Shown: in pieces, positions 1-7,370 of the stretch
Position numbering within the stretch: position 1 is the stretch's first letter
How the letters are laid out: each line of letters starts with the position of its first letter
Origin: SKLM01 sp964450435
GTDB taxonomy: Bacteria > Chloroflexota > Anaerolineae > B4-G1
Length of the DNA stretch: 28,142 nt
Reading direction: 5' to 3'
Assembly (NCBI GenBank): GCA_964450435.1
Contig: CAYVCX010000038.1
Location: 1-28,142 of the forward strand
Position numbers and translations under genes: made by a program
The notes under the pieces: model-generated
The model's input: only the letters and a program-made list of their open reading frames with translations
Database searches by the model: none
What the model was told of the DNA's origin: nothing

Positions 1-66
1 CCATGGTTCTAACATACAAGGGACGGGGTTTCCGCCGCCAAAGGGATTTCATGAAGGGAAGGTCCG

Positions 67-1770
67 GTGAACAGCGACGCCCCATTCGTCTGGACCTCCG
101 CCCCGCGTAAGACGGCGCAGGTCCGTTTTCCTGATGGCCGCGTGCTTGAGGCCCCTGTTGGCACGCGGCTCGAACACTACTTCCGTGCCGCGCTCGGCGA
201 GTCGCCGGTGCCGTTTGTGGCAGCCTTGGTGAATGGCAACCTGCGAGAACTGACCTACAAAATGTGGTCCGACGCGGCAGTCGAACCGCTCTTCGTGTCC
301 GACTCGGATGGCATCCGTATCTATCGACGCTCACTCTCATTTCTGCTCATCACCGTCGTCCGCGAGCTCTTTCCGGAAGCTTCTGTTTTCGTCGATCATT
401 CGCTTCCCTTTGGGGGCTTCTTCTGCGAAGTGGGAGGACGAAAGCCGTTCAGCGAGGTGGAGTTGGCGGAAATCGAGAGTCGGATGCACGAGATCGTGAA
501 GGAGGATTTCGCCATTCAACGGGAGCGGGTCCCGCTCGATGAGGCCATCGCGCTTTTCCGCGGGCGCGGCGAAACGGACAAGGCCAAGCTGCTGAGCCGT
601 CGGGAGAAAGACGATCTTAAGCTTTATAGGCTGCGTGACTCGCGTGACTACTTCCACGGTTACATGGTGCCCTCCACGGGTTATCTACAGTACTTCAGCC
701 TCCACAGATGGCCGCCCGGGTTTGTACTTCAGTATCCCCGTCGGACAGATCCCACGGAGCTTAACCCGGTACGCGACTACCCCCAACTCACGACCATCTT
801 TCGGGAGTACGGCAAGCGCCTGCGCCTGCTTGGGGTCGGCTCAGTGAGCGGCTTGAATGAGGCTAATGGGAGCGGGCGCATTCGGGAAATCGTTCTGGTC
901 TCGGAGGCCCTCCACGAGCAGCGGATCGCTTACATCGCCGATCAGGTGACCCGGCAGGAGTCTGTGCGCTTGGTGTTGATTGCGGGTCCCTCCGCGTCTG
1001 GCAAGACCACCTTCTCCAAGCGGCTGTCCCTGCAGTTGCTGGCACAAGGGATTCGACCCTTTGCTCTCGCCCTCGACGATTACTTCGTGGATCGGGAGAA
1101 GACCCCCCGTGACGCGGAGGGGAATTTCAACTTCGAAGCGCTGGAGGCTCTCGATCTCTCCCTCTTCAATGACAATCTCCAGGCTCTTATGCAGGGGGAG
1201 GAGGTGCAGCTGCCACGCTTCAACTTCAGGACGGGTAGAAGGGAGGAGGGACAGAGAGTACAGCTCGGCCCCGATCACGTCATCGTCGTCGAGGGAATCC
1301 ACGGGCTCAATCCCCGGCTGGTCGCTAGGGTTCCCGAAGAGCGTATCTATCATATCTATGTCTCGGCCCTGACTCAGCTCAACATCGACCGTCACAACCG
1401 CGTGCCGACGACGGACACGCGCCTCATCCGGCGGATCGTGCGGGATGCGACCTACCGGGGGTATAGGGCCGAAGATACGCTGAAGCACTGGGATTCCGTG
1501 AGAAAGGGAGAGAAAAGATTCATCTTCCCCTACCAGGAGCACGCTGACATTATGTTCAACTCTGCCCTGGTGTACGAGCTGGCGGTGCTGAAGGGCTTGG
1601 CCGAGCCGCTTCTGTTGCAGGTAAAACCCTCCAGCCCGTACCGAGTGGAGGTTAAGCGGCTTCTGGCCTTGTTGCAGTGGTTCGAGCCGTGCAGTGCGGA
1701 GCTAGTCCCCGATAACTCCATCTTACGAGAGTTCGTTGGAGGTTCCATCCTCCGCGATTACACGCCCTGA
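67..1770 (+). CDS. TGS-domain nucleoside kinase (uridine kinase-like)
   Basis: Predicted P-loop kinase that phosphorylates a nucleoside or related small molecule; the exact substrate is not known. The N-terminal ~75 residues look like a TGS domain. Residues ~80-240 resemble the second additional domain of threonyl-tRNA synthetase (HSLPFGGFFCEV, later YFSLHRWPPG). The C-terminal ~270 residues are uridine kinase/phosphoribulokinase-like: Walker A GPSASGKT at ~306-313, DDYF shortly after, and VVEGIHG as the Walker B-like segment. The 567-aa length fits the known TGS-plus-kinase family rather than a bare uridine kinase (~210 aa). The GTG start follows a purine-rich AAGGGAAGG. It is a single gene, convergent with the cupin gene. 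The family call is firm; calling it a true uridine kinase would be over-reading. Confidence 0.88.
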   Translation: MNSDAPFVWTSAPRKTAQVRFPDGRVLEAPVGTRLEHYFRAALGESPVPFVAALVNGNLRELTYKMWSDAAVEPLFVSDSDGIRIYRRSLSFLLITVVRELFPEASVFVDHSLPFGGFFCEVGGRKPFSEVELAEIESRMHEIVKEDFAIQRERVPLDEAIALFRGRGETDKAKLLSRREKDDLKLYRLRDSRDYFHGYMVPSTGYLQYFSLHRWPPGFVLQYPRRTDPTELNPVRDYPQLTTIFREYGKRLRLLGVGSVSGLNEANGSGRIREIVLVSEALHEQRIAYIADQVTRQESVRLVLIAGPSASGKTTFSKRLSLQLLAQGIRPFALALDDYFVDREKTPRDAEGNFNFEALEALDLSLFNDNLQALMQGEEVQLPRFNFRTGRREEGQRVQLGPDHVIVVEGIHGLNPRLVARVPEERIYHIYVSALTQLNIDRHNRVPTTDTRLIRRIVRDATYRGYRAEDTLKHWDSVRKGEKRFIFPYQEHADIMFNSALVYELAVLKGLAEPLLLQVKPSSPYRVEVKRLLALLQWFEPCSAELVPDNSILREFVGGSILRDYTP

Positions 1771-1890
1771 GGGTCGCGACAGCGGAGCGAGACACCTCCC
1801 TACCACACAATCGGCGTGAGCGCCATGCATCGCGAACCTGGTCACTAGGCTAGCCCGCACTTTCCTCCGGCGTGTCCGTGGTTCTGACTA

Positions 1891-1939
1891 CCAAGGTGGG
1901 GAGGCCGGCGGCGGAATCGCGAGGTCCCGCCCACCTTGG
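1891..1939. terminator. Inverted repeat between convergent genes, possible terminator
   Basis: A perfect 10-bp inverted repeat, CCAAGGTGGG (1891-1900) and CCCACCTTGG (1930-1939), with a 29-nt loop. It lies in the 236-bp gap between the kinase gene and the convergent cupin gene. The position suits a bidirectional terminator, but there is no T-tract and the loop is long, so the role is uncertain. I see nothing else in this gap. Confidence 0.3.
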
Positions 1940-2006
1940 CCGCAACTCAGGAGTCTAATGACAGAGTGGACATGCGGGCTCGTGGTCGGCAGCCCTGAAG
2001 GCCAGG

Positions 2007-2339
2007 CTACTCGTCCGGGTGCGGTATGACACAGATGAAACGCAGCGGCCCCTCTCCGGTGTTTCGATAGCCGTGGGGTTGGTCGGGCGGGACGTAGAGA
2101 GCGATGCCCGGGCGCATCACAGCCTCCCCGTCTGGGGATTCTGCCCTTCCCTCTCCTTCGAGCACGAAAATCTCGTGCTCGTACGGGTGCTGATGCGTCT
2201 CGAAGACAGCTCCCTGCTCGAACTCAACCACGCGCAGGGCGAAATTGGGGGCACCTTCGGGCTCGCCGATGACCCAGCGGATCGACTTGTCGTCGCCCAC
2301 GGGTTCTCGAGCGACGTCTCGATAGTCTCGACTCAGCAT
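2007..2339 (-). CDS. Small single-domain cupin protein
   Basis: A 110-aa single-domain cupin, probably metal-binding, of unknown substrate. Cupin motif 1 is clear: G43, then H49-x-H51, E56 and G62. Motif 2 ends in VPPDQPHGYRN with His89, so the usual 3-His/1-Glu metal site is complete. Small stand-alone cupins act as dioxygenases, isomerases or sugar/metabolite sensors; nothing here selects one. I chose the ATG at 2339 because GGAGG lies 5 nt upstream; a GTG four codons earlier would overlap that ribosome site. It is the last gene of the three-gene unit that starts at 3756. Confidence 0.85.
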   Translation of the reverse strand: MLSRDYRDVAREPVGDDKSIRWVIGEPEGAPNFALRVVEFEQGAVFETHQHPYEHEIFVLEGEGRAESPDGEAVMRPGIALYVPPDQPHGYRNTGEGPLRFICVIPHPDE

Positions 2340-2353
2340 ATTTGCCTCCACAG

Positions 2354-3493
2354 TCAGTGATCCTGGTGTACTCTTCGCCTCTCCGGGAGTCTCCGCCCCA
2401 GGCCGAGCACGACGTTGGGCAAGGCGCGAGCGACCATCCCTCGATAAGAGGTCCTTCCCGTGAATAGACGAAGCATTTCCTTCACAAACAGAGGGTTTCG
2501 CACACCAAGTTGGAAGCTCCTCCGCGGATAGCCATAGAACAACTGCGCCCAGCGCTGGCCCCAGACCAGGTTACGGCCGATATCTTGCTCTACTCTCTCG
2601 CCGTAGCCTGCAAGATCTCTGGTCAGCACAGACTCAGCCGCTAACCGGCCGCTGTCGACCGCGTGCCGAATGCCCTCTCCCAGCAGAGGATCCATCAACC
2701 CGGCGGCATCACCCGCCAACAGAACCCGGCCGTGGCGAATTGGCTCGTGTTCCACGTGGGTGGGCAGTGGGTGGCCCCGCTGCCGCACCCTGTCGGTTCT
2801 TATCCCCAGTCGCCCCGTCTCTCGCTCCAGGATATCAGCCATATTGGGCACGCGTTTCCGGAAGGCGCCGACGCCTACTGACAGATGATTGGCCTTGGGG
2901 AAGACCCACAGATAGCCCGTTGGTGGTGTGCCGAAGACGAACAGGGCGGTGTCTGCGTATTCCGCCAGGAGGCTGTCTCCGACGGGGACCTCGGCTTCGA
3001 TGGCGGAGCCCATCCGCTTTCCTTGCCGCAGGCCAACCAGGCGAGCCACCCGCGAGTTCGCTCCATCGGCACCGATGAGGTATTGGGCGTGAAACAGCTC
3101 CCCGTCAGCGGTGGTCACCGTCACACCGGACTCATCCTGCTGCAGCTTCGTAACCTCTGACCGGTCTCGGACTTCGGCCTTGGTGTGGTCCAAGATGTGA
3201 AGATCGAAGCGATCGCGCATGACCGTCGCCACGGCCCGATCTGGGATGTCCATCGCAACCTCCCGTCCGTCCCGGAAGCGGAAGCGCACGTGCCGAACCC
3301 AGCGCTCCACGACGCCCGAAAAGCTGAACGGGAAGCGGCTGAAGACAGCCTGAGGGACGCCGCCCCCGCAGGGCTTATAGCGAGGCAGTTCCTCTTTCTC
3401 CAGCACAAGGACCTGCTCACCGGCTTCACCCAGCCAGTAGGCGGCGGAGGCGCCCGCCGGACCGGCACCAACTACGATGACGTCGCCGTGCAT
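2354..3493 (-). CDS. Geranylgeranyl reductase family FAD-dependent oxidoreductase
   Basis: Flavoprotein of the geranylgeranyl reductase family, whose members saturate double bonds of polyprenyl groups on lipids, quinones or chlorophyll tails. The FAD dinucleotide fold VVGAGPAGASAA is at residues ~7-18, followed by PRYKPCGGG, a signature of this family. IGADGANSRVAR lies mid-protein, and the second FAD motif LLAGDAAGLMDPLLGEGI is near residue 270. Length is 379 aa, normal for the family. The ATG at 3493 overlaps the stop of the upstream gene by one base (TGATG), which implies translational coupling and excludes the longer upstream reading. No chlorophyll genes are nearby, so a menaquinone or membrane-lipid substrate is more likely; this is inference. 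Confidence 0.87.
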   Translation of the reverse strand: MHGDVIVVGAGPAGASAAYWLGEAGEQVLVLEKEELPRYKPCGGGVPQAVFSRFPFSFSGVVERWVRHVRFRFRDGREVAMDIPDRAVATVMRDRFDLHILDHTKAEVRDRSEVTKLQQDESGVTVTTADGELFHAQYLIGADGANSRVARLVGLRQGKRMGSAIEAEVPVGDSLLAEYADTALFVFGTPPTGYLWVFPKANHLSVGVGAFRKRVPNMADILERETGRLGIRTDRVRQRGHPLPTHVEHEPIRHGRVLLAGDAAGLMDPLLGEGIRHAVDSGRLAAESVLTRDLAGYGERVEQDIGRNLVWGQRWAQLFYGYPRRSFQLGVRNPLFVKEMLRLFTGRTSYRGMVARALPNVVLGLGRRLPERRRVHQDH

Positions 3494-3756
3494 CAACCCG
3501 GCACTAGCGGCTGCTTCCAGAAGCAGATCATCTGATCCGGCCTGAACAGAACCTGGACTAGCTCCCAACCCTGGCCACCCAGTTCATCCAGGACCTGCTC
3601 GATGGCCTGAGTGAAGGGGTTGGGCCCTTCGTCGAAGTAGCAGGCTCCCTTGTCGTCGCAGTAGATCGCTGGAGGTGCCTGTTCCACGGTTTCTGGGAGG
3701 TTGTTCAAGATGTCCCCGGCCGTGTGAACCGAGACTTTGTAGCGCCAGCCGCTCAT
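3493..3756 (-). CDS. DUF4177-like small protein
   Basis: An 87-aa protein with the look of the DUF4177 family: an N-terminal WRYKVSV strand, then LDELGGQGWELVQVLFRPDQMICFWKQP, where the GWELV turn and closing aromatic strand are typical. Function is unknown for the family. The ATG at 3756 is preceded by AAGGAG with good spacing, which rules out the longer reading from 3807. It is the first gene of a unit with the geranylgeranyl-reductase-family gene, whose start overlaps its stop. A strong promoter lies about 50 bp upstream. The tight coupling suggests a role linked to the flavoprotein, possibly as a partner; this is inference. Confidence 0.72.
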   Translation of the reverse strand: MSGWRYKVSVHTAGDILNNLPETVEQAPPAIYCDDKGACYFDEGPNPFTQAIEQVLDELGGQGWELVQVLFRPDQMICFWKQPLVPG

Positions 3757-3806
3757 GCGTGCTCCTTCGTGTGTGGTGATGACGTTGCTGGACGAGAGTG
3801 TCGACA

Positions 3807-3836
3807 ATTATAGCACACCGCAATCCGGGAGAGCAA
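3807..3836 (-). promoter_or_regulatory. Sigma-70-like promoter for the DUF4177/GGR/cupin unit
   Basis: On the minus strand a perfect -10 box TATAAT (3812-3807) lies 18 bp from a weak -35 TTGCTC (3836-3831). It sits ~50 bp before the ATG at 3756 and after the end of the ferredoxin-like gene. It therefore separates the three-gene unit from the redox operon, although read-through remains possible. Confidence 0.55.
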
Positions 3837-3898
3837 ATCGCAGGATCAGGCGGCAGCCGTCGTCGAAAAATCCGAGCTCTGCTCCCTTGAAGCCCGAG

Positions 3899-4105
3899 CT
3901 AGGGTACGACTGCGTCGAACCGACAGGCGGGCACGCAGACCATACAGCCGTAACATCGATTTCCGTCGACGAATGGAATCTCGTCGGAATCAAGGATCTG
4001 GATCGCTTTGGTGCGGCACGCAAGGCGTGCCGCACATCTTGGACACAACTGGCACGAGCCCTCGTCGACGTGGGGAATCCGCGATGCGCCGGGATGAGAG
4101 AGCAT
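3899..4105 (-). CDS. Two-cluster 4Fe-4S ferredoxin-like protein
   Basis: A 68-aa protein with eight cysteines in two clusters: C18-x2-C21-x2-C24-x5-C30 and C51-x2-C54-x2-C57-x3-C61. The second is a textbook [4Fe-4S] motif; the first has x5 instead of x3 before the fourth Cys. Its job is electron transfer. It starts 15 bp after the stop of the thioredoxin-reductase-like gene that lacks NADPH motifs, so the likely partner is that flavoprotein. The geranylgeranyl-reductase-family enzyme downstream is a second possible partner. The ribosome site is weak (GAGACGAC), so translation may depend on coupling to the gene before it. The gene is easily missed because it is short and several longer shadow frames cover it. 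Confidence 0.78.
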   Translation of the reverse strand: MLSHPGASRIPHVDEGSCQLCPRCAARLACRTKAIQILDSDEIPFVDGNRCYGCMVCVPACRFDAVVP

Positions 4106-4120
4106 TGTGAGTCGTCTCAG

Positions 4121-5098
4121 CTAATGCGTCCAGTCCGGTCGGAGTTGCTCGCGGCCATGGAGATACCGGTCCACAGCTATCGCTGCTTCCACACCTTCGG
4201 CAGCAGCGATCGCTGCCTGTTTCACGTGCTTGCACAGCACGTCGCCTACGGCGAAAACCCCCTCGACGCTGGTCTGGAAGGTCTCATCAACGACCAAGCA
4301 CCCTTCGTCGTTTGTTGACACTTGCTCATTCAGGAAGTCGGTGATGGGGAGGGTTCCTTGAAGATAGATGAAGACGCCGTCGACCTCGATGGTCCGCTTC
4401 TCGCCCCCCGCCGTGATCTCAACCGCCTCCACTCGATCGTCGCCCACGATCTCCTTGATCCGACTCGATGGGTAGATCGTCACCTTGTCGTGACGCTTCA
4501 ATTCCGCAATCAGCTCCTCTGGTGCCAAGAAGCTGCTCCTGGGATTAAGGAAATGAACGTTGGTGGCGAAGCGAGTCAGTGTCAGCGCTTCTTCTATTGC
4601 CTCGTCGTTGTAGCCGGCGACCACCACCTCTTGCTCTCGGAAGAAGGCGGCGTCGCAAGTGGCGCAGTAACTCACTCCTCGACCCAACAAGCGTTCCTCT
4701 CCAGGGAAGCGCCCCGTGCGCCCCATAGCTCCAGTGGCGATGATCACGGCGTGTCCCTCGTGTTTTCCCTCCCCTGTCCAGACCTGTTTCGGATCGCCCT
4801 CAAGATCAACGCGCAATGCCTTCTCGTCGATGAACGTGGCGCCGAAGGAGCGTGCCTGGTCTCGGATGCGGCGGACGAGAGCGGCGCCGCTGATTGGCTC
4901 AGGGAGTCCCGGGTAGTTGGCGATCTTGGAAGCCATCCCCAGCGCTCCCGCGGTCAGTCCCTTATCGATCACCAACATCGTGAGATCCGCCCGAGCGGTG
5001 TAGATGGCGGCGCTGCCCCCTGCGGGTCCGCCTCCGATGATCACAACGTCATAGACCTCTGGTTTGGTAGGTTCCTCAGCAAAGAAATCAATGCTCAT
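4121..5098 (-). CDS. Thioredoxin reductase-like flavoprotein lacking NADPH-binding motifs
   Basis: A 325-aa thioredoxin reductase paralogue. The FAD fold GGGPAGGSAA starts at ~22, the redox-active CATC is at 145-148, and the C-terminal FAD motif VFAVGDV is at ~281-287. The NADPH domain is degenerate. Where the neighbour has GGGDAA this protein has GYNDEA (162-167), and the HRR that binds the NADPH 2'-phosphate is replaced by NPR (185-187). Known thioredoxin reductases with such losses include the clostridial ferredoxin-dependent flavin type (FFTR) and the deeply rooted cyanobacterial type (DTR), neither of which uses NADPH. With a ferredoxin gene directly downstream, ferredoxin is the likely electron donor; that is inference. 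An AGGAGG ~12 nt upstream of the ATG overlaps the stop of trxB. Confidence 0.88.
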   Translation of the reverse strand: MSIDFFAEEPTKPEVYDVVIIGGGPAGGSAAIYTARADLTMLVIDKGLTAGALGMASKIANYPGLPEPISGAALVRRIRDQARSFGATFIDEKALRVDLEGDPKQVWTGEGKHEGHAVIIATGAMGRTGRFPGEERLLGRGVSYCATCDAAFFREQEVVVAGYNDEAIEEALTLTRFATNVHFLNPRSSFLAPEELIAELKRHDKVTIYPSSRIKEIVGDDRVEAVEITAGGEKRTIEVDGVFIYLQGTLPITDFLNEQVSTNDEGCLVVDETFQTSVEGVFAVGDVLCKHVKQAAIAAAEGVEAAIAVDRYLHGREQLRPDWTH

Positions 5099-5114
5099 TC
5101 TGGATGTTGGCCTC

Positions 5115-6089
5115 CTACGGATACTTGCCCAGGTAGCGTTCTGCTTCCATGGCCGCGATCGCCCCGGTGCCTGCCGCCGTCACCACCTGACGGTAGTTGG
5201 GGTCCTGAATGTCACCCGCTGCAAACACACCCGGTAGATTTGTGTGCTGACGGCGATCCGTGACGACGTAGCCGTCGTCGTCCAGCTCCAGCTGACCGAC
5301 GAACAGATCGGACTTCGGCTCCATCCCGATGTAGACGAATACGCCATCCGTCTTCATCATTGAGGTTTCCCCGTTCTTCAGGTTGCGCACTCGTACGCCC
5401 GTGACGGTCTGATCCCCCAAAACCTCCTCGACCACCGAATCCCACACGAAAGAAATCTTGGGATTGGCAAACGCCTGCTCCCGAAAGATCTCCGTCGCGC
5501 GCAGTTCGTCCCGGCGGTGGATGACCGTGACCCGCCCGGCAAACCTGGTCAGAAAGAGAGCCTCGTCGATGGCGGCGTCACCACCACCGACGACGACGAC
5601 TTGCTTATCCTGATAGAAGAATCCATCGCAGGTGGCGCAGGAGGATACCCCTCGCCCGTAGAACTTCCCCTCACCCGGTATCCCCAGTCGGCGGGGGACG
5701 GCGCCCGTGGCCACGATCGCCGCCCGGGCCTGATAGCCCTGTCGCTCCGAGCGGATGGTGAAGGGCTGCTCCAAGAGATCGACCTCAGTTACCGTCTCTG
5801 CAGCAATCTCAGCACCGAAGCGCTCGGCCTGGCTCTGGAAGCGCTGGGCGAGTTCCCCGCCGCCTACGCCCCCCGGAAACCCGGGGAAGTTATCTACCTC
5901 GGCAGTGTTTGCGGGTTGTCCGCCGGGGAGTGCTCCGACAAGAACTCGGGTGGGGACCCGAGCCCGTCCGGCGTAGATTGCCGCCGTCAGCCCCGCCGGG
6001 CCTCCGCCAATAATGACAAGGTCATAGACCGCAGGCGCCTCGCTTTCCTGCCTCGGCTCGTTCCGCGCGACCCTTGGCTCGAAGTCCAT
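5115..6089 (-). CDS. trxB: Thioredoxin reductase (NADPH)
   Basis: A canonical low-molecular-weight thioredoxin reductase of 324 aa that passes electrons from NADPH through FAD and a CATC disulfide to thioredoxin-like proteins. Motifs: FAD-binding IIGGGPAGLTAAIY at ~26-39, CATCDGFF at 141-148, NADPH-binding GGGDAA at 158-163, HRRDELRA at 181-188, and closing FAD motif VFAAGDI. A short N-terminal extension of ~20 charged residues precedes the FAD fold. Its neighbours are a protein disulfide oxidoreductase upstream, the likely substrate, and the NADPH-motif-less paralogue downstream, with gaps of 5 and 16 bp. The two paralogues look like a duplication followed by divergence of electron donor. 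Confidence 0.95.
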   Translation of the reverse strand: MDFEPRVARNEPRQESEAPAVYDLVIIGGGPAGLTAAIYAGRARVPTRVLVGALPGGQPANTAEVDNFPGFPGGVGGGELAQRFQSQAERFGAEIAAETVTEVDLLEQPFTIRSERQGYQARAAIVATGAVPRRLGIPGEGKFYGRGVSSCATCDGFFYQDKQVVVVGGGDAAIDEALFLTRFAGRVTVIHRRDELRATEIFREQAFANPKISFVWDSVVEEVLGDQTVTGVRVRNLKNGETSMMKTDGVFVYIGMEPKSDLFVGQLELDDDGYVVTDRRQHTNLPGVFAAGDIQDPNYRQVVTAAGTGAIAAMEAERYLGKYP

Positions 6090-6094
6090 TGCCT

Positions 6095-6763
6095 CTAGTC
6101 CTTCTGTGAGGCAGGGTGGGCGGCAAGGGCTTCTTGGACCTTCTCCAGCACCATCGGCTCCGATGCCGCACCCTCTATGTGTGTCGACTCGTTGATGACC
6201 GTGCGTGGAACGCCCATGACCTGGTATCTCGTCGCCAGGTGTGGGAATTCCTGAGCCTCCACCATGTCAGCCCGTACCAGAGGGCTCGCTATGGCCATCT
6301 TGTGGCCTAGGACCACAGCCTGGGGGCAGTAGGGACAGGTGGGGGTGACGAACACCTGCATATGCACGGGCTCGCTCAGTTCGGACAGCTCCTCCAGAGT
6401 CTCCTCGTTGAGATCTGCCTCGCCCGCTGCGGCCGCCCGGATGGCCGCCAACAGCGAGGTGAACTCGTAGCCCGAGGGGATACCGTAGAAGCGGATCCCG
6501 TAATCGTCCTCGCCGATGACTGCCACGGCGGGTATCTTGTCCACGCCAAGCTTCTCAGCTTCCTCTTCGTCGGCAACGAAGTCATAAATCTCCGCCGTCA
6601 CCTGGTCGGACAGGGCAGCTATCTCCTCGACCATCTGGCGGGTCTCGGCGCAGTACTGGCACTCGAATTCCTGGGTGAACATAACCAGGCGCACCGGGCC
6701 GCCCAGGTCGGCCAGCTGTTCCTTCACCTGCTCCTGGATCTCTGCTTTGAGTAGAGGCATCAT
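6095..6763 (-). CDS. Protein disulfide oxidoreductase (two glutaredoxin/thioredoxin-fold domains)
   Basis: A 222-aa protein of the PDO type common in thermophiles, which reduces, forms or shuffles cytoplasmic disulfides. Two thioredoxin-fold units are visible: CQYC at 35-38 with cis-Pro segment KIPAV at ~76-80, and CPYC at 143-146 with a second cis-Pro in GVPRT. No signal peptide is present, so it acts in the cytoplasm. It sits directly upstream of trxB, matching the known PDO-thioredoxin reductase partnership. AAGGAG precedes the first of two tandem ATG codons, so either could start translation. Alternative names in databases are glutaredoxin-like protein or thioredoxin family protein. Confidence 0.9.
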   Translation of the reverse strand: MMPLLKAEIQEQVKEQLADLGGPVRLVMFTQEFECQYCAETRQMVEEIAALSDQVTAEIYDFVADEEEAEKLGVDKIPAVAVIGEDDYGIRFYGIPSGYEFTSLLAAIRAAAAGEADLNEETLEELSELSEPVHMQVFVTPTCPYCPQAVVLGHKMAIASPLVRADMVEAQEFPHLATRYQVMGVPRTVINESTHIEGAASEPMVLEKVQEALAAHPASQKD

Positions 6764-6809
6764 CGTATCTCCTTGATCTTTGCTCGGTCAATCCAGCGTA
6801 GACGGGAAT

Positions 6810-7073
6810 CTACGCCAGTCGGGACAAGGCCACTGCCAGTGCATCGGCAATCTCCTCCGCTGATGCGTCCGAGACGACGCACTCCGTGGCGTAGGATCGC
6901 ACCAGGGACACGGTCGCCTGATGAGCGGCAGATCGGACGGCAGCCAACTGCTGCAGGATCTCGCTGCAGTCACGATCCTCCTCGATCATCCGTGCCACGC
7001 CACGCGCCTGACCCTCGATGCGCCGGACACGCAGCAACAGCTTGGCCCTTGCTTCTGAATCGGCTAGCTTCAC
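6810..7073 (-). CDS. CsoR/RcnR/FrmR-family repressor, CstR-like cysteine pattern
   Basis: An 87-aa all-helical DNA-binding repressor of the DUF156 (CsoR/RcnR/FrmR) family, with RVRRIEGQARGVARMIE at 15-31 as family signature. In Cu(I) sensor CsoR the ligands are C36, H61 and C65. Here C36 (RDCSEIL) and C65 (TECVV) are present but position 61 is Tyr. His51 is not at a known ligand position. Loss of the His with both Cys kept is the pattern of CstR, which senses persulfides by forming a Cys-Cys link; direct copper sensing is therefore unlikely. The GTG start has AGGAGG 5 nt upstream. It lies second in the thiol-redox operon, with a family-like palindrome at the operon promoter, so autoregulation is likely. 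Confidence 0.85.
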   Translation of the reverse strand: MKLADSEARAKLLLRVRRIEGQARGVARMIEEDRDCSEILQQLAAVRSAAHQATVSLVRSYATECVVSDASAEEIADALAVALSRLA

Positions 7074-7117
7074 GCCGTCCTCCTGTGGAGGCCTACGGCC
7101 CCCTATTGTCTCGTCCC

Positions 7118-7315
7118 TCAGATGGGACCAGGGCCACAGGAGGCGCTGGCCTCACTTCTTCCACCACCTCCAGCGATGCCAAACAGCGACACAGCCTTCT
7201 TGACGTTGGTGCTCTCACAATCAGGGCACCGGGGCTCGCTCCGTCTGGTGGCGGAACGTACGAACAAGTCGAAAGTCCTGCCACAGTTCTCGCACGTATA
7301 CTCGTATACCGGCAT
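7118..7315 (-). CDS. FmdB-family zinc ribbon protein
   Basis: A 65-aa protein of the FmdB family (CxxC_CXXC_SSSS), named from a putative regulator of formamidase/amidase operons but without a proven general role. The start MPVYEYTCENCGRTF is diagnostic: C8-x2-C11 and C30-x2-C33 would bind one zinc, and the tail is the usual low-complexity Gly/Ser stretch. GGAGGAG lies 10 nt upstream of the ATG. It is the promoter-proximal gene of the thiol-redox operon, 44 bp before the CsoR-family gene. Confidence 0.88.
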   Translation of the reverse strand: MPVYEYTCENCGRTFDLFVRSATRRSEPRCPDCESTNVKKAVSLFGIAGGGGRSEASASCGPGPI

Positions 7316-7370
7316 CGGGGAATATCTCCTCCTTCAAGATCGCAGTTCGTCCCTGCAGTTTCACACCATC

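Noticed and set aside
841..1542. 233-codon minus-strand frame inside the kinase gene
   Set aside because: Antisense shadow of the P-loop kinase, which has clear motifs in the plus frame; no ribosome site or domain.
3755..4318. 187-codon plus-strand frame over the ferredoxin-like gene
   Set aside because: The minus-strand frame here has two cysteine cluster motifs and operon context; the plus frame has neither.
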